A DNA stretch of 7,380 nt from Hydrogenothermaceae bacterium (GCA_026985705.1 JALSPY010000272.1:1-7380); one strand, 5' to 3'; positions 1 to 7,076 are shown, counted from the stretch's first letter. Numbers and translations: made by a program. The notes: generated by a model from the letters alone, not told the origin.

Positions 1-64
1 TCTTCATTTTTGTTTGTATTCTCAAATTCTCTAATATTATGTTTTTTTATAGATTTTAGTATCT

Positions 65-113
65 TAAAGTTTACATATTAAAACTTTACCAGTTTCAACT
101 TTATATAACTTTA
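65..113. repeat. Dyad and repeated AACTTTA heptamers upstream of the operon promoter
   Basis: A perfect 8-bp inverted repeat, TAAAGTTT (65-72) and AAACTTTA (81-88), is separated by 8 bases. The same heptamer AACTTTA recurs in direct orientation at 97-103 and 107-113, giving four copies (one inverted) in 49 bases. The last two are 10 bases apart, one helical turn, and lie just upstream of or over the -35 region of the proposed promoter. The copies are seen directly. A role as a regulator binding array is inferred. The dyad is not followed by a T-run, so it does not look like a terminator. Confidence 0.45.
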
Positions 114-142
114 CTAAAATTAAAAGCATAGAATGTTATAAT
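110..142 (+). promoter_or_regulatory. Putative sigma70 promoter with extended -10 for the three-gene operon
   Basis: TATAAT at 137-142 is a perfect -10 hexamer. It is preceded by TG and one base (134-136), forming an extended -10. The best -35-like match, TTTACT at 110-115, sits 21 bp upstream, which is longer than ideal, so the promoter probably relies on the extended -10. Transcription would start around 149-152, just before the ribosome binding site of the first gene, leaving a very short leader. Confidence 0.6.
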
Positions 143-154
143 TTATACTATCAA

Positions 155-164
155 AAGGGGAGGT
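155..164 (+). promoter_or_regulatory. Strong Shine-Dalgarno site of the 118-aa gene
   Basis: AAGGGGAGGT lies 8 bases before the ATG at 173. It is the strongest ribosome binding site in the window. It supports both the reality of this small gene and its start. Confidence 0.75.
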
Positions 165-172
165 TTGACAAA

Positions 173-529
173 ATGAATATTCAAATAACAAAAACCTTTC
201 TAGAAGTAAGTTCAGTAAAAAGCATATCTTTAGAAATCCAGAATGAATTAAATCTTTTAAACAACGAGTTATCAGATTTAAAGTTTTTTTTAGTCAAAAT
301 ACAAACTGGTGATGAAAATTCCAGAAAATTTATTAAAAGAAAGTTTAAATACTTATACAGAATTCTTAGAAATTTAGAAAAGAAAATTGATGATTTAGAA
401 ATATTGGAGGAACATATAAAACTTTTAAATAGTGCCGCAGAAATTATAATAACAACTCTAGGGGAAGAGCTAGAAGGTTTAGATTTAGAGAAAAATACAA
501 ACACTAAATTTTCAATAGGTAATATATAA
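173..529 (+). CDS. Small helical (coiled-coil-like) protein of unknown function
   Basis: I do not recognise this 118-aa protein. It is rich in Leu, Ile, Lys, Glu and Asn and looks almost entirely alpha-helical. Likely helices run from about 14 to 43 (heptad-like Leu/Ile spacing), about 49 to 78 (very basic at first, then acidic) and about 78 to 101, followed by a polar tail. There is no signal peptide, membrane segment, cysteine or tryptophan. The ATG follows an excellent ribosome binding site, and a promoter lies directly upstream, so it is probably the first gene of the operon. The membrane protein gene starts 21 bases after its stop. A small helical-hairpin protein ahead of a membrane protein and a large soluble protein could be an adaptor, chaperone or structural subunit. 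This is inference from size and context only. The opposite-strand reading frame over the same stretch is a shadow. Confidence 0.75.
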   Translation: MNIQITKTFLEVSSVKSISLEIQNELNLLNNELSDLKFFLVKIQTGDENSRKFIKRKFKYLYRILRNLEKKIDDLEILEEHIKLLNSAAEIIITTLGEELEGLDLEKNTNTKFSIGNI

Positions 530-550
530 AATTTTTAAGGTTAATCTCTT

Positions 551-1876
551 ATGAAGTTTAGAGATTACCTTTTAGGTACATTTAATGCGGGTATTTTTAG
601 CTACTATCTTTCAAACTACTCATTTAAATATTATTACATACTGAATATTATGGAGCTTTTTTCAATATTAGTATCACTTACAATAAACACTATTATTTTG
701 AGATATATGATAAACAATGAAAACTTTCTGTATATAAAAGAAAACTCTTTTGTTGAAATATATGTAATTTCCTTTGCTTTTTCTCTATATATATCTTTAA
801 TTATTTTTGAAAAAGTTAAAAACTATTTTAAAAACTTTTTAGAGCTTTTTCTGTTAATAGGTGAAGAAAATGAGGATATAAACCGTAAATTGCAAAAATT
901 AAAAGATAGTCTTTTAAGTATAAATATATCTCTATCTATATTTTTATTACTGTATCCATCTCTTTCAATTTTTCTACAGAGCTTCTTTAAACTAGGATTG
1001 TTTATTTTGAACGAATTTTTTTATTTTAATCCATTTAATTTGCAGTTTAACAGTATTCTAGAGTTGTTAGAGGCTGAGATTAATCTATTTATCCACTTTG
1101 TAAAAGTATCTATATTTATTCTAACTCTTTTCTTTCTACAGTCATCTTTATTTTTCCATATATTCAATGCAGTTTTAGAGTTTTTGTATCTACCTAATGT
1201 TAATATAGTTTACTTCTCATCTAAAGAGGTTTTAGATGAAAACAAATTTTTACTAAAAGAGAAAGAGCAATTTCCAAATAAATTTTTTCAAAGTTATCAG
1301 GGAACTATTTTAATACCTAAAACTGTAAAAGGTGAGATGTTTAGTAAAGGTGTTATTAAAGAGCTTTTGGAATATCTTTTAAAGATTTTATACTCATACT
1401 ACATCGTTTTATCTAGTAAACCTATAATTTTTAGATATATTCCAATATTTATAAATTTTGTAATATCAACATTCTATCCAATAATTAGCATAATATTTTT
1501 AAATTATTTACTACACTATCTATACTGTAAATTTGGTTTTGATAAGATTACAGTCATAAGTTTAGGATTAGTTCTATTTATGTTCTGGTATATCTTTTTT
1601 ATAGAAAAAACACTAAAACTTTCACACTCAAATATATTCTTATTTTTAAGTAAATATCTCCATAGAAGATTAATAAACAATATACATATGGTTTACACAT
1701 CTCCCTACAACGAAAAGAGAGAAATAAATGTTTATACAGTTTTGCTTGGTAAAGGAATAATGGAAAAAACTGGAAGAAATTTAAATTTAGTGTTTCAGAT
1801 TATATCCATTCTAATTATAAATATTGCTGTTGTTGTGATAATAACATACTTTCTCGGTAATTTTGATTGTAATTAA
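551..1876 (+). CDS. Polytopic inner-membrane protein of unknown function
   Basis: This 441-aa protein is very rich in Phe, Ile, Leu and Tyr and is clearly integral to the membrane. Hydrophobic segments are visible at about residues 30-51, 68-86, 122-150, 183-205, 292-323, 333-352 and 411-435. The two longest (122-150 and 292-323) could be re-entrant or double spans, so seven is a minimum estimate. Two polar stretches stand out: a charged loop at about 104-120 and a larger loop at about 221-285. The C-terminal region also has a basic stretch near 365-400 before the last span. I see no Walker, protease, transporter-signature or metal-binding motif. The start ATG has AAGG (537-540) 10 bases upstream. 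The stop codon overlaps the Shine-Dalgarno site of the next gene, indicating coupled translation. It probably anchors the products of the flanking genes at the membrane; that role is inferred. Confidence 0.8.
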   Translation: MKFRDYLLGTFNAGIFSYYLSNYSFKYYYILNIMELFSILVSLTINTIILRYMINNENFLYIKENSFVEIYVISFAFSLYISLIIFEKVKNYFKNFLELFLLIGEENEDINRKLQKLKDSLLSINISLSIFLLLYPSLSIFLQSFFKLGLFILNEFFYFNPFNLQFNSILELLEAEINLFIHFVKVSIFILTLFFLQSSLFFHIFNAVLEFLYLPNVNIVYFSSKEVLDENKFLLKEKEQFPNKFFQSYQGTILIPKTVKGEMFSKGVIKELLEYLLKILYSYYIVLSSKPIIFRYIPIFINFVISTFYPIISIIFLNYLLHYLYCKFGFDKITVISLGLVLFMFWYIFFIEKTLKLSHSNIFLFLSKYLHRRLINNIHMVYTSPYNEKREINVYTVLLGKGIMEKTGRNLNLVFQIISILIINIAVVVIITYFLGNFDCN

Positions 1877-1891
1877 AGGAGTATTAATGTT

Positions 1892-4702
1892 ATGGAAGGA
1901 ACAAGATTATTAAAAAAGATTGTTGCAAAACAGATTTTTGATGAATACTCCATTTTATCTAAAGAAATATTAAATATTATATCTGTAGCTCTGGCTTTAA
2001 AATCAGAGGGAGATGTAAAAGGTTTAAAAAATAAAGCTTTAGACTATATAGAAAACTACAAATATTTAGAGATTGGAAAATTTTCAACAGACACATTAAA
2101 GAATTCTAAACTCATAAATGAAGTTATAGATATCCTAGCTTACAATACAGAGAACATAGAGCCTATGTTTAGAATAAACTATCTATTTATAGACAGTAAA
2201 AATACATTTTTGACTTCAACTGAAATTTTAATAAATACACTTCTGTATCTTTACAAAAGATGTAATATCTCCAAAGTTCTACTAGATGTGTATATGTTTC
2301 CTAACAACTTTAGAATTTTAGGGAATATAGATGAAAAAAGAAAATTTACTCTTTTTAAGAAAAGGAAAAAATTAATCGGTTTTTCTAAGACTGATGAGCT
2401 TATACTACTTTCATTTTTCTTTAAAGATATAGAAAACATTCTAAATAGTTTAAATCTAGTTGCAAAGTATCTAAAGTTTAAAAGGGAAAGCTCTAGACAG
2501 ATTTACATACCTTTTCCACTTCTACAGAGAAGATATAGAATTTACAATCTACAGGCATTTTTAAATGATGAATTAGTTAAAGTTATAAACTCTCTTATGG
2601 AAAATCAACCAAAGATATTTAAACAGAATGAAAGGCTGAGTTTTGTGTTAACCTCCGACTACAACATTGGAGATAAAGTTAATGAGTATGGAGAAAACAC
2701 TGCACTTATAAAAGGCTCATTTTTCTGGCGAGAAATGTTAAGACTTTTTCCAATTATAATGAATGTTTTTGCAGGAAAATTACTAAACATTTTAACACCT
2801 AGGAAGAGACAGATATTAAAAGATATAGTAGATTTTTTACATTCTAGAATTTATAAAAATATATTTATCAGAGATGATATATTCTTCTCCAAACTAGAGC
2901 TTGAAAAACTAACTCAAGATATATTTTCGGACATAATATCTTTTCTAATATTTGGAGACAGTTATATACTTTCATTAGTTTCATCTGGAGTTTTAGGAAA
3001 TAGATACTATGATACTTTAGGGATTAACAACAAAGAGCTAGATGAAGAAGGAAAAGTAAAGAAGTTATGGATAGATTTTGAGTATCTGTATGAAGATATA
3101 ATGTTTGATACAGAGAGAGAAAGCTCTCTTATTAGATTAAAAGTTTTAATAGATATAAGGGAGTATATAAAACAGAACTCAAAAAGTTATAATCTTTTTG
3201 AGCTATCACTTTTAGACAGTCAAAAACCGATATCAATACTTGATGAAATAAAAGAGTATATGAATGATCTATTTCCTATTTGGGAAAATATACCAGTTGG
3301 AGATACCTATAAGAGATTGTCTATATATCAGAAAAAGTCTGTTAAGTTAATAGGGAACCTTATAAACTTTATATCTAAAGTGTATGTAAAAAAACTTAAG
3401 GAATTTTTAAGTGATGTTAAATTTTCCTTAAAGGAAAAATTCTTAGAAATATACATTGATAAAACTAAATTTATAGATGAAAGTTTATACTTTTTTGTTA
3501 AAACATATAAGGTTAATATAAAGAGGGAAAATATAGAAAGCCCATTTTATAAGGTAGAATTAAAAAACAACTATATAGATATTAGTATAATTCCAAATCC
3601 TGCTTTCTTAGATTTCAGAAATTTAAACAGGGTTAGTCTTTTAGCTATCGTATGGAAAAATCTAATCAACAAACTTACTAAACATAGTAAGACCCTGTCT
3701 TACGGCATTTATGAAGGAAGTATGTTAAGAAGTATTGTTAATATAAAAAAGTATAATGAGTTTATAAAGAGTAATATAAGCTTAGAGTATGATTACTTAA
3801 ACTTTTTGAAAGCAAAAAGCTTTTTTGAAAGTTTTAAGGATAAACAGATAACATTTGGAGATAGTATAAAGAATTATTCTTTCTACACAAGGAAAAAATT
3901 AAAAACTCTCCTTATGTCAGATTTTACAAGTTTATTTTTGTCTAAAGATATATACGGAAACGATATTTGGGAAGTAAAACTGTATAAGGACGCTATAAGA
4001 AGTATAGGTTTTTTAGACAGGCACTCTCTCTTAAAGACTAAATCTAAAAAAATAAAGTATGATAAAACTTGGATAGTGTTTACACTTGTAAAATTTTCTA
4101 AGAAGTTTAGAGAATTTAAAAGAGAGCTAAAAAAAAGTTTGTTTATAGATAATGAAAAGAAAGTATTTATAAGAGAGATAAAAGAGCTAGTTGAAAATTA
4201 CAATATACAGGAGAAATTCTTTGGATTTTCTTTAGGATGGGAAGATTTAATACTGTATTATGAAGATAACTGTTTATCTAATATATTTGAGTTTATGGAA
4301 AAGTTGCAGGATTTCACAATAATTCAGAGAACAGAAACGATAATAGGTTTTAATATGGATAAGAATAAACTTTTATGTCTGAAAAGCTCAAAATATGAAA
4401 GAAATTTTCATCTTTATATGTTTGCAAGGCTAAAACATACAGATAAAAAATTAGATGATATAAATATTCTTAAAACTGATAGAGATAACTTTTTAAAAAA
4501 CTGTAATATATTCCCAGAAATATATCCCGGTAGATTTGATATGATTTTGAGTAAAAAGTATCTAAAGGAAGAAGAAGTCATAAACTGTCTAAATGAAGTC
4601 CTTAATACTAGGTTAATTACATTAAAATTGGGAAGAAATAAAAGCTTCTACATAGAGGATTTAGTCCTAAAAATAACATCTATATCAGATTTTTATACTT
4701 AA
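1892..4702 (+). CDS. Large (936 aa) probably cytoplasmic protein of unknown function
   Basis: I do not recognise this protein. It is 936 aa, Lys/Ile/Leu/Phe-rich, without a signal peptide or convincing membrane span. I find no P-loop, kinase, nuclease or protease motif. The first 550 residues look mainly helical. Residues about 725-822 show a strand-helix-strand-strand-helix-strand pattern, with a GFSLGWEDLILYY strand and a TETIIGF strand, like the ferredoxin-like fold of ACT or Lrp/AsnC (RAM) ligand-binding domains. Residues about 840-925 repeat the pattern around PGRFDMIL. A similar GFSxxDELIL stretch occurs at 163-173, so a third unit may lie near 126-206. These modules are inferred by eye. 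The ATG at 1892 is chosen because AAAGGAG (1875-1881) lies 10 bases upstream; the ATG at 1887 is out of frame. It is the last gene of the operon. Possible roles include membrane-associated sensing or scaffolding with the two upstream proteins. Confidence 0.8.
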   Translation: MEGTRLLKKIVAKQIFDEYSILSKEILNIISVALALKSEGDVKGLKNKALDYIENYKYLEIGKFSTDTLKNSKLINEVIDILAYNTENIEPMFRINYLFIDSKNTFLTSTEILINTLLYLYKRCNISKVLLDVYMFPNNFRILGNIDEKRKFTLFKKRKKLIGFSKTDELILLSFFFKDIENILNSLNLVAKYLKFKRESSRQIYIPFPLLQRRYRIYNLQAFLNDELVKVINSLMENQPKIFKQNERLSFVLTSDYNIGDKVNEYGENTALIKGSFFWREMLRLFPIIMNVFAGKLLNILTPRKRQILKDIVDFLHSRIYKNIFIRDDIFFSKLELEKLTQDIFSDIISFLIFGDSYILSLVSSGVLGNRYYDTLGINNKELDEEGKVKKLWIDFEYLYEDIMFDTERESSLIRLKVLIDIREYIKQNSKSYNLFELSLLDSQKPISILDEIKEYMNDLFPIWENIPVGDTYKRLSIYQKKSVKLIGNLINFISKVYVKKLKEFLSDVKFSLKEKFLEIYIDKTKFIDESLYFFVKTYKVNIKRENIESPFYKVELKNNYIDISIIPNPAFLDFRNLNRVSLLAIVWKNLINKLTKHSKTLSYGIYEGSMLRSIVNIKKYNEFIKSNISLEYDYLNFLKAKSFFESFKDKQITFGDSIKNYSFYTRKKLKTLLMSDFTSLFLSKDIYGNDIWEVKLYKDAIRSIGFLDRHSLLKTKSKKIKYDKTWIVFTLVKFSKKFREFKRELKKSLFIDNEKKVFIREIKELVENYNIQEKFFGFSLGWEDLILYYEDNCLSNIFEFMEKLQDFTIIQRTETIIGFNMDKNKLLCLKSSKYERNFHLYMFARLKHTDKKLDDINILKTDRDNFLKNCNIFPEIYPGRFDMILSKKYLKEEEVINCLNEVLNTRLITLKLGRNKSFYIEDLVLKITSISDFYT

Positions 4703-4704
4703 TA

Positions 4705-5187
4705 TTATTTATACTTTTCTAGTATCTTCTTTAGCTCTTCATCTGTGAGATTACTACCATCGTATAAATCATTATCTATTAAAAAGGCAGGAGCTATAGC
4801 ACAGCTACCTATACACTCAACTAGCTCTATATACCACCTACCATCTGCACTACTTTTTCCTACATCTGCGTTAGTTAACTTTTTAATCTTTTCTAACAAT
4901 GATTGATAGTTAGCCAGATGACAGGGTAAATTCCTACAAATTCTTATATGATGTCTTGCATTTTTCTTAAATCTAAACATATCATAAAAGCTAACTATAC
5001 CCTCTATATGACTTAACGGCACTTTTAAATATTCAGCTAACTCCTCTAAAGATTTCTCTGGAATATCCCTATACTTTTCTAATATTTCATGTAAAGATGG
5101 AATTATAGCCTGCTCCTTATATGGAAATTTATTTCTATACTCATCTATTTTTTTAATTATATCTTCAGTTAAATATTTATATGCCAT
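4705..5187 (-). CDS. nuoE: NuoE-type NADH:quinone oxidoreductase 24 kDa subunit, [2Fe-2S] thioredoxin-like
   Basis: This 160-aa protein is a complete member of the NuoE / complex I 24 kDa family. It starts with a helical N-terminal bundle (about 8-75, including the typical LxVPxSxxEGIVSFYDMF stretch at 55-71), followed by a thioredoxin-like [2Fe-2S] domain. All four cluster ligands are present: Cys84 and Cys89 (CRNLPC) and Cys125 and Cys129 (ECIGSCAIAP). In complex I this subunit pairs with NuoF in the peripheral NADH-oxidising arm and carries cluster N1a. Homologous subunits occur in NAD(P)-linked hydrogenases (HndA/HoxE type) and formate dehydrogenases. No nuoF or other complex I gene is adjacent, so the host enzyme cannot be settled from this window. 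The ATG has AAGGGG 7 bases upstream. It is divergent from the PDO gene and converges on the 936-aa gene with 2 bases between stop codons. Confidence 0.9.
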   Translation of the reverse strand: MAYKYLTEDIIKKIDEYRNKFPYKEQAIIPSLHEILEKYRDIPEKSLEELAEYLKVPLSHIEGIVSFYDMFRFKKNARHHIRICRNLPCHLANYQSLLEKIKKLTNADVGKSSADGRWYIELVECIGSCAIAPAFLIDNDLYDGSNLTDEELKKILEKYK

Positions 5188-5233
5188 TAAATAACCCCTT
5201 AACAGTAATAAAAAATTTATAAATTTAAATAGA

Positions 5234-5242
5234 ATTATAACA
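5234..5242 (-). promoter_or_regulatory. Putative extended -10 element for the nuoE-type gene
   Basis: On the - strand this reads TGTTATAAT, a perfect TATAAT preceded by TG and one base. It is identical to the element at 134-142 that precedes the three-gene operon. The -35 position (about 5257-5262) reads TTATTC on the - strand and is weak. It lies about 47 bases upstream of the ATG. Confidence 0.5.
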
Positions 5243-5256
5243 ATCTATCTTGTTAT
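5237..5256. repeat. Perfect 7-bp inverted repeat in the divergent promoter region
   Basis: ATAACAA (5237-5243) and TTGTTAT (5250-5256) are exact reverse complements separated by 6 bases. The left arm lies within the - strand -10 element. The right arm contains the proposed + strand -35 hexamer. It could be an operator controlling both divergent genes, or simply reflect two back-to-back promoter elements. The repeat itself is seen directly; its role is inferred. Confidence 0.45.
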
Positions 5257-5279
5257 GAATAAAATTTTTCTGATAGTAT
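5250..5279 (+). promoter_or_regulatory. Putative promoter of the PDO-dxr unit
   Basis: TTGTTA at 5250-5255 is a good -35 match. It is followed 18 bp later by TAGTAT at 5274-5279, which is preceded by TG and one base (5271-5273), an extended -10 arrangement. The start of transcription would fall around 5286, just ahead of the AAAGG ribosome binding site at 5302-5306. An alternative is a -10 at TATGAAT (5254-5260). Confidence 0.45.
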
Positions 5280-5312
5280 TAATAAAGTTTAAAAATTTTA
5301 GAAAGGTAATAG

Positions 5313-5921
5313 ATGTTACCTGAAAGTATTAAAGAAAGCTTAAGGGAAGATTTTAATAGAAGTTTAAAGGATAATGTAGAGATAGTTTTTAGAGGAGCTA
5401 ATAACGATTTATCAAAGAAAATTGAAGCTTTATTAAAGGAAATATCTTCCCTATCAGATAAGATAAAACTCACTATATCCGACAAATTAAATTGTTATGA
5501 TTATCCCTGTATATCTTTCAAAAAAGAGAATAGAGAAATAGGTGTAAAGTATATGGGAAATATTGATGGAGGGGAGTTTAAGACATTTATAGACAGTATA
5601 AAACTTGTGTCTAGTGGAGAAGTTGAGCTTGAGGATAGAACATACGAATTTATAAAAGAGATAGATAAACCGGTTAACATAAAAATTTTTATAACTTTAT
5701 CCTGTGGGTGGTGCCCTCCAGCAGTTCTAAAATGTTATAACTTTGCTCTTGCATCTGATTTTATAGAAACAACTGCTATTGAATGTTTCTCTTTCCCAGA
5801 TTTTGCAAACAAATATTCAGTAATAACTGTCCCCAAAATTGTTATAAATGATAAGGAAGAGCTAATAGGATACAAAACAGAAAATGAGATTTTAGGAGCA
5901 ATTTTATCAAGTATATCTTAA
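5313..5921 (+). CDS. Protein disulfide oxidoreductase (two thioredoxin folds), N-terminal active site missing
   Basis: This 202-aa protein fits the PDO family of thermophiles (glutaredoxin-like, two tandem thioredoxin folds), cytosolic enzymes that make, break or rearrange protein disulfides. The C-terminal fold (about 120-202) has an active site Cys131-Gly-Trp-Cys134 followed by two prolines, plus the cis-proline loop ITVPKIV (Pro174). The N-terminal fold (about 20-105) keeps the family stretch around IGVKYMGNIDGGEF and a YP loop at Pro65. Where its CxxC motif would be expected (about 29-32) the sequence is ANND, so this half is probably redox-inactive. Two extra cysteines, Cys61 and Cys66, lie near that cis-proline, and Cys141 follows the C-terminal active site. 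The ATG has AAAGG 6 bases upstream. dxr begins 19 bases after the stop, so the two are probably co-transcribed. Confidence 0.8.
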   Translation: MLPESIKESLREDFNRSLKDNVEIVFRGANNDLSKKIEALLKEISSLSDKIKLTISDKLNCYDYPCISFKKENREIGVKYMGNIDGGEFKTFIDSIKLVSSGEVELEDRTYEFIKEIDKPVNIKIFITLSCGWCPPAVLKCYNFALASDFIETTAIECFSFPDFANKYSVITVPKIVINDKEELIGYKTENEILGAILSSIS

Positions 5922-5929
5922 AAAATTTT

Positions 5930-5934
5930 GAGGT
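5930..5934 (+). promoter_or_regulatory. Ribosome binding site fixing the GTG start of dxr
   Basis: GAGGT lies 6 bases before the GTG at 5941. No in-frame ATG precedes the conserved GxxGSTGSIG nucleotide-binding loop, which begins at residue 5. GTG is therefore the only sensible start. Confidence 0.7.
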
Positions 5935-5940
5935 TAGTAG

Positions 5941-7053
5941 GTGAAAAGGTTAGGGATACTCGGTTCTACAGGCTCTATTGGAACACAAACCCTTGATGTT
6001 GTAAGAAAACATAAAGACAAGCTAAAGGTTGAACTTTTATCAGCATCCAAAATCTCAGACAAGCTTTTAAAACAGATAGAGGAGTTTAAACCTAGATATG
6101 TTTATATTCAATCTGGAGAGAAAATAGAGGGAGTAAAAACATTTATTGGTGAAGATGGTTTAAAGGAGATTGTAAATTTAGATATAGATTTATTTATAAA
6201 TGGAATAGCCGGAATAGCTGGAATTAAACCAACCTACTACCTTTTAGAAGCTGGTAAAAATTTAGCAACTGCCAATAAAGAGGCTATCATATGCCTCGGG
6301 GAAATATTAAAGGATAAGTATAAAAATCTATTTCCTATAGATAGTGAACATTCTGCAATATTTCAATGTATGTTATCTGGAAGAGAAGAAGATATAGATA
6401 AGATAATCCTTACAGCTTCAGGGGGCCCTTTTTTAGATTTACCTTTGGAAAAATTTCAACAGATAACTGTTGAAGATGCATTAAATCATCCTAAATGGAA
6501 AATGGGTAAGAAGATTTCTATAGATAGTGCCACTTTAATGAATAAAGGTTTAGAGGTAATAGAGGCACACTATCTTTTTGATATACCTTATGAAAAAATA
6601 GAGGTTGTGATACATCCTGATAGTATTATACATGGACTTATACAGTTTAAAGACAACTCTATAATTGCTAACATTTCCAGCCCTGATATGAAAATACCAA
6701 TAAGTTATGCAATTTCTTATCCTGAAAGATGGGAAAATGGGAGTAAGAAACTAGACTTAACAGAAGTAGCATTTTTAAGATTTTTTAAGCCTGACTATAA
6801 AAAATTTCCATTACTTAAATTAGCTTATGAGGTCGGTAAACTTGGGGGAGCCTACCCAACTGTTTTAACTGTAGCAGATGAGTTTGCAGTTAACTTATTT
6901 CTAAAAAGTAAGATAAAATTCATTGATATTCATAAACTTATCAAATCAGTTTTAGAAAAAGTTAGTTTTAACTCTCCAAGGAATTTAGAAGAAATTTTGG
7001 AAATAATAAAGAAAACAGAGATTTTAGTTAATAGACTTATTAAAAATTTATAG
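5941..7053 (+). CDS. dxr: 1-deoxy-D-xylulose 5-phosphate reductoisomerase (IspC)
   Basis: Dxr converts 1-deoxy-D-xylulose 5-phosphate to 2-C-methyl-D-erythritol 4-phosphate using NADPH and a divalent metal. It is the committed step of the non-mevalonate isoprenoid pathway and acts in the cytosol. At 370 aa it is slightly short of the typical length (around 380-400) but complete. The NADPH loop LGSTGSIGTQTL is at 7-18 and the NKE motif at 112-114. The metal ligands are Asp134 and Glu136 (DSEHSAIFQ) and Glu205 (NKGLE). The substrate and flexible-loop region TASGGPF...HPKWKMGKKISIDSATLMNKGLE spans 158-205, and IHPDSIIHGLIQF is at 224-236. In the C-terminal helical domain the usual NAANEVAV reads TVADEFAV (310-317), a mild variant. 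The enzyme is the target of fosmidomycin in the family generally. The gene starts with GTG and lies 19 bases behind the PDO gene. Confidence 0.96.
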   Translation: MKRLGILGSTGSIGTQTLDVVRKHKDKLKVELLSASKISDKLLKQIEEFKPRYVYIQSGEKIEGVKTFIGEDGLKEIVNLDIDLFINGIAGIAGIKPTYYLLEAGKNLATANKEAIICLGEILKDKYKNLFPIDSEHSAIFQCMLSGREEDIDKIILTASGGPFLDLPLEKFQQITVEDALNHPKWKMGKKISIDSATLMNKGLEVIEAHYLFDIPYEKIEVVIHPDSIIHGLIQFKDNSIIANISSPDMKIPISYAISYPERWENGSKKLDLTEVAFLRFFKPDYKKFPLLKLAYEVGKLGGAYPTVLTVADEFAVNLFLKSKIKFIDIHKLIKSVLEKVSFNSPRNLEEILEIIKKTEILVNRLIKNL

Positions 7054-7076
7054 TGGATGAAAATTTCATAAATTTT
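7043..7076. repeat. AT-only 9-bp inverted repeat over the dxr stop codon
   Basis: AAAATTTAT (7043-7051) and ATAAATTTT (7068-7076) are exact reverse complements around a 16-base loop. The loop itself contains most of the shorter dyad ATGAAA/TTTCAT (7057-7062 and 7064-7069). With no G:C pairs and no proper T-run, it is at best a weak terminator. No better terminator was found between dxr and the tRNA. Confidence 0.25.

Noticed and set aside
1..81. Open + strand frame from the window edge to a TAA at 79-81, possibly the end of an upstream gene
   Set aside because: It is only 26 codons and hydrophobic. An equally open, more charged frame exists on the opposite strand without a start codon, so neither can be supported.
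181..504. 107-aa open frame on the - strand inside the first gene
   Set aside because: It is a shadow of the + strand gene: Ser/Phe/Ile-rich as expected from the complement of Lys/Leu/Asn codons, and with no ribosome binding site as good as the one before the + strand ATG.
2251..2439. 62-aa open frame on the - strand inside the 936-aa gene
   Set aside because: It is short, low in complexity and fully contained in a well-supported long gene; it is a composition shadow.
551..4702. Phage or transposon origin of the unknown operon
   Set aside because: No transposase, integrase, terminal inverted repeat or target duplication is visible, and base composition resembles the neighbouring genes.
5279..5485. 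68-aa open frame on the - strand over the PDO start
   Set aside because: It overlaps a recognisable PDO gene and its promoter region and has no ribosome binding site or recognisable content.
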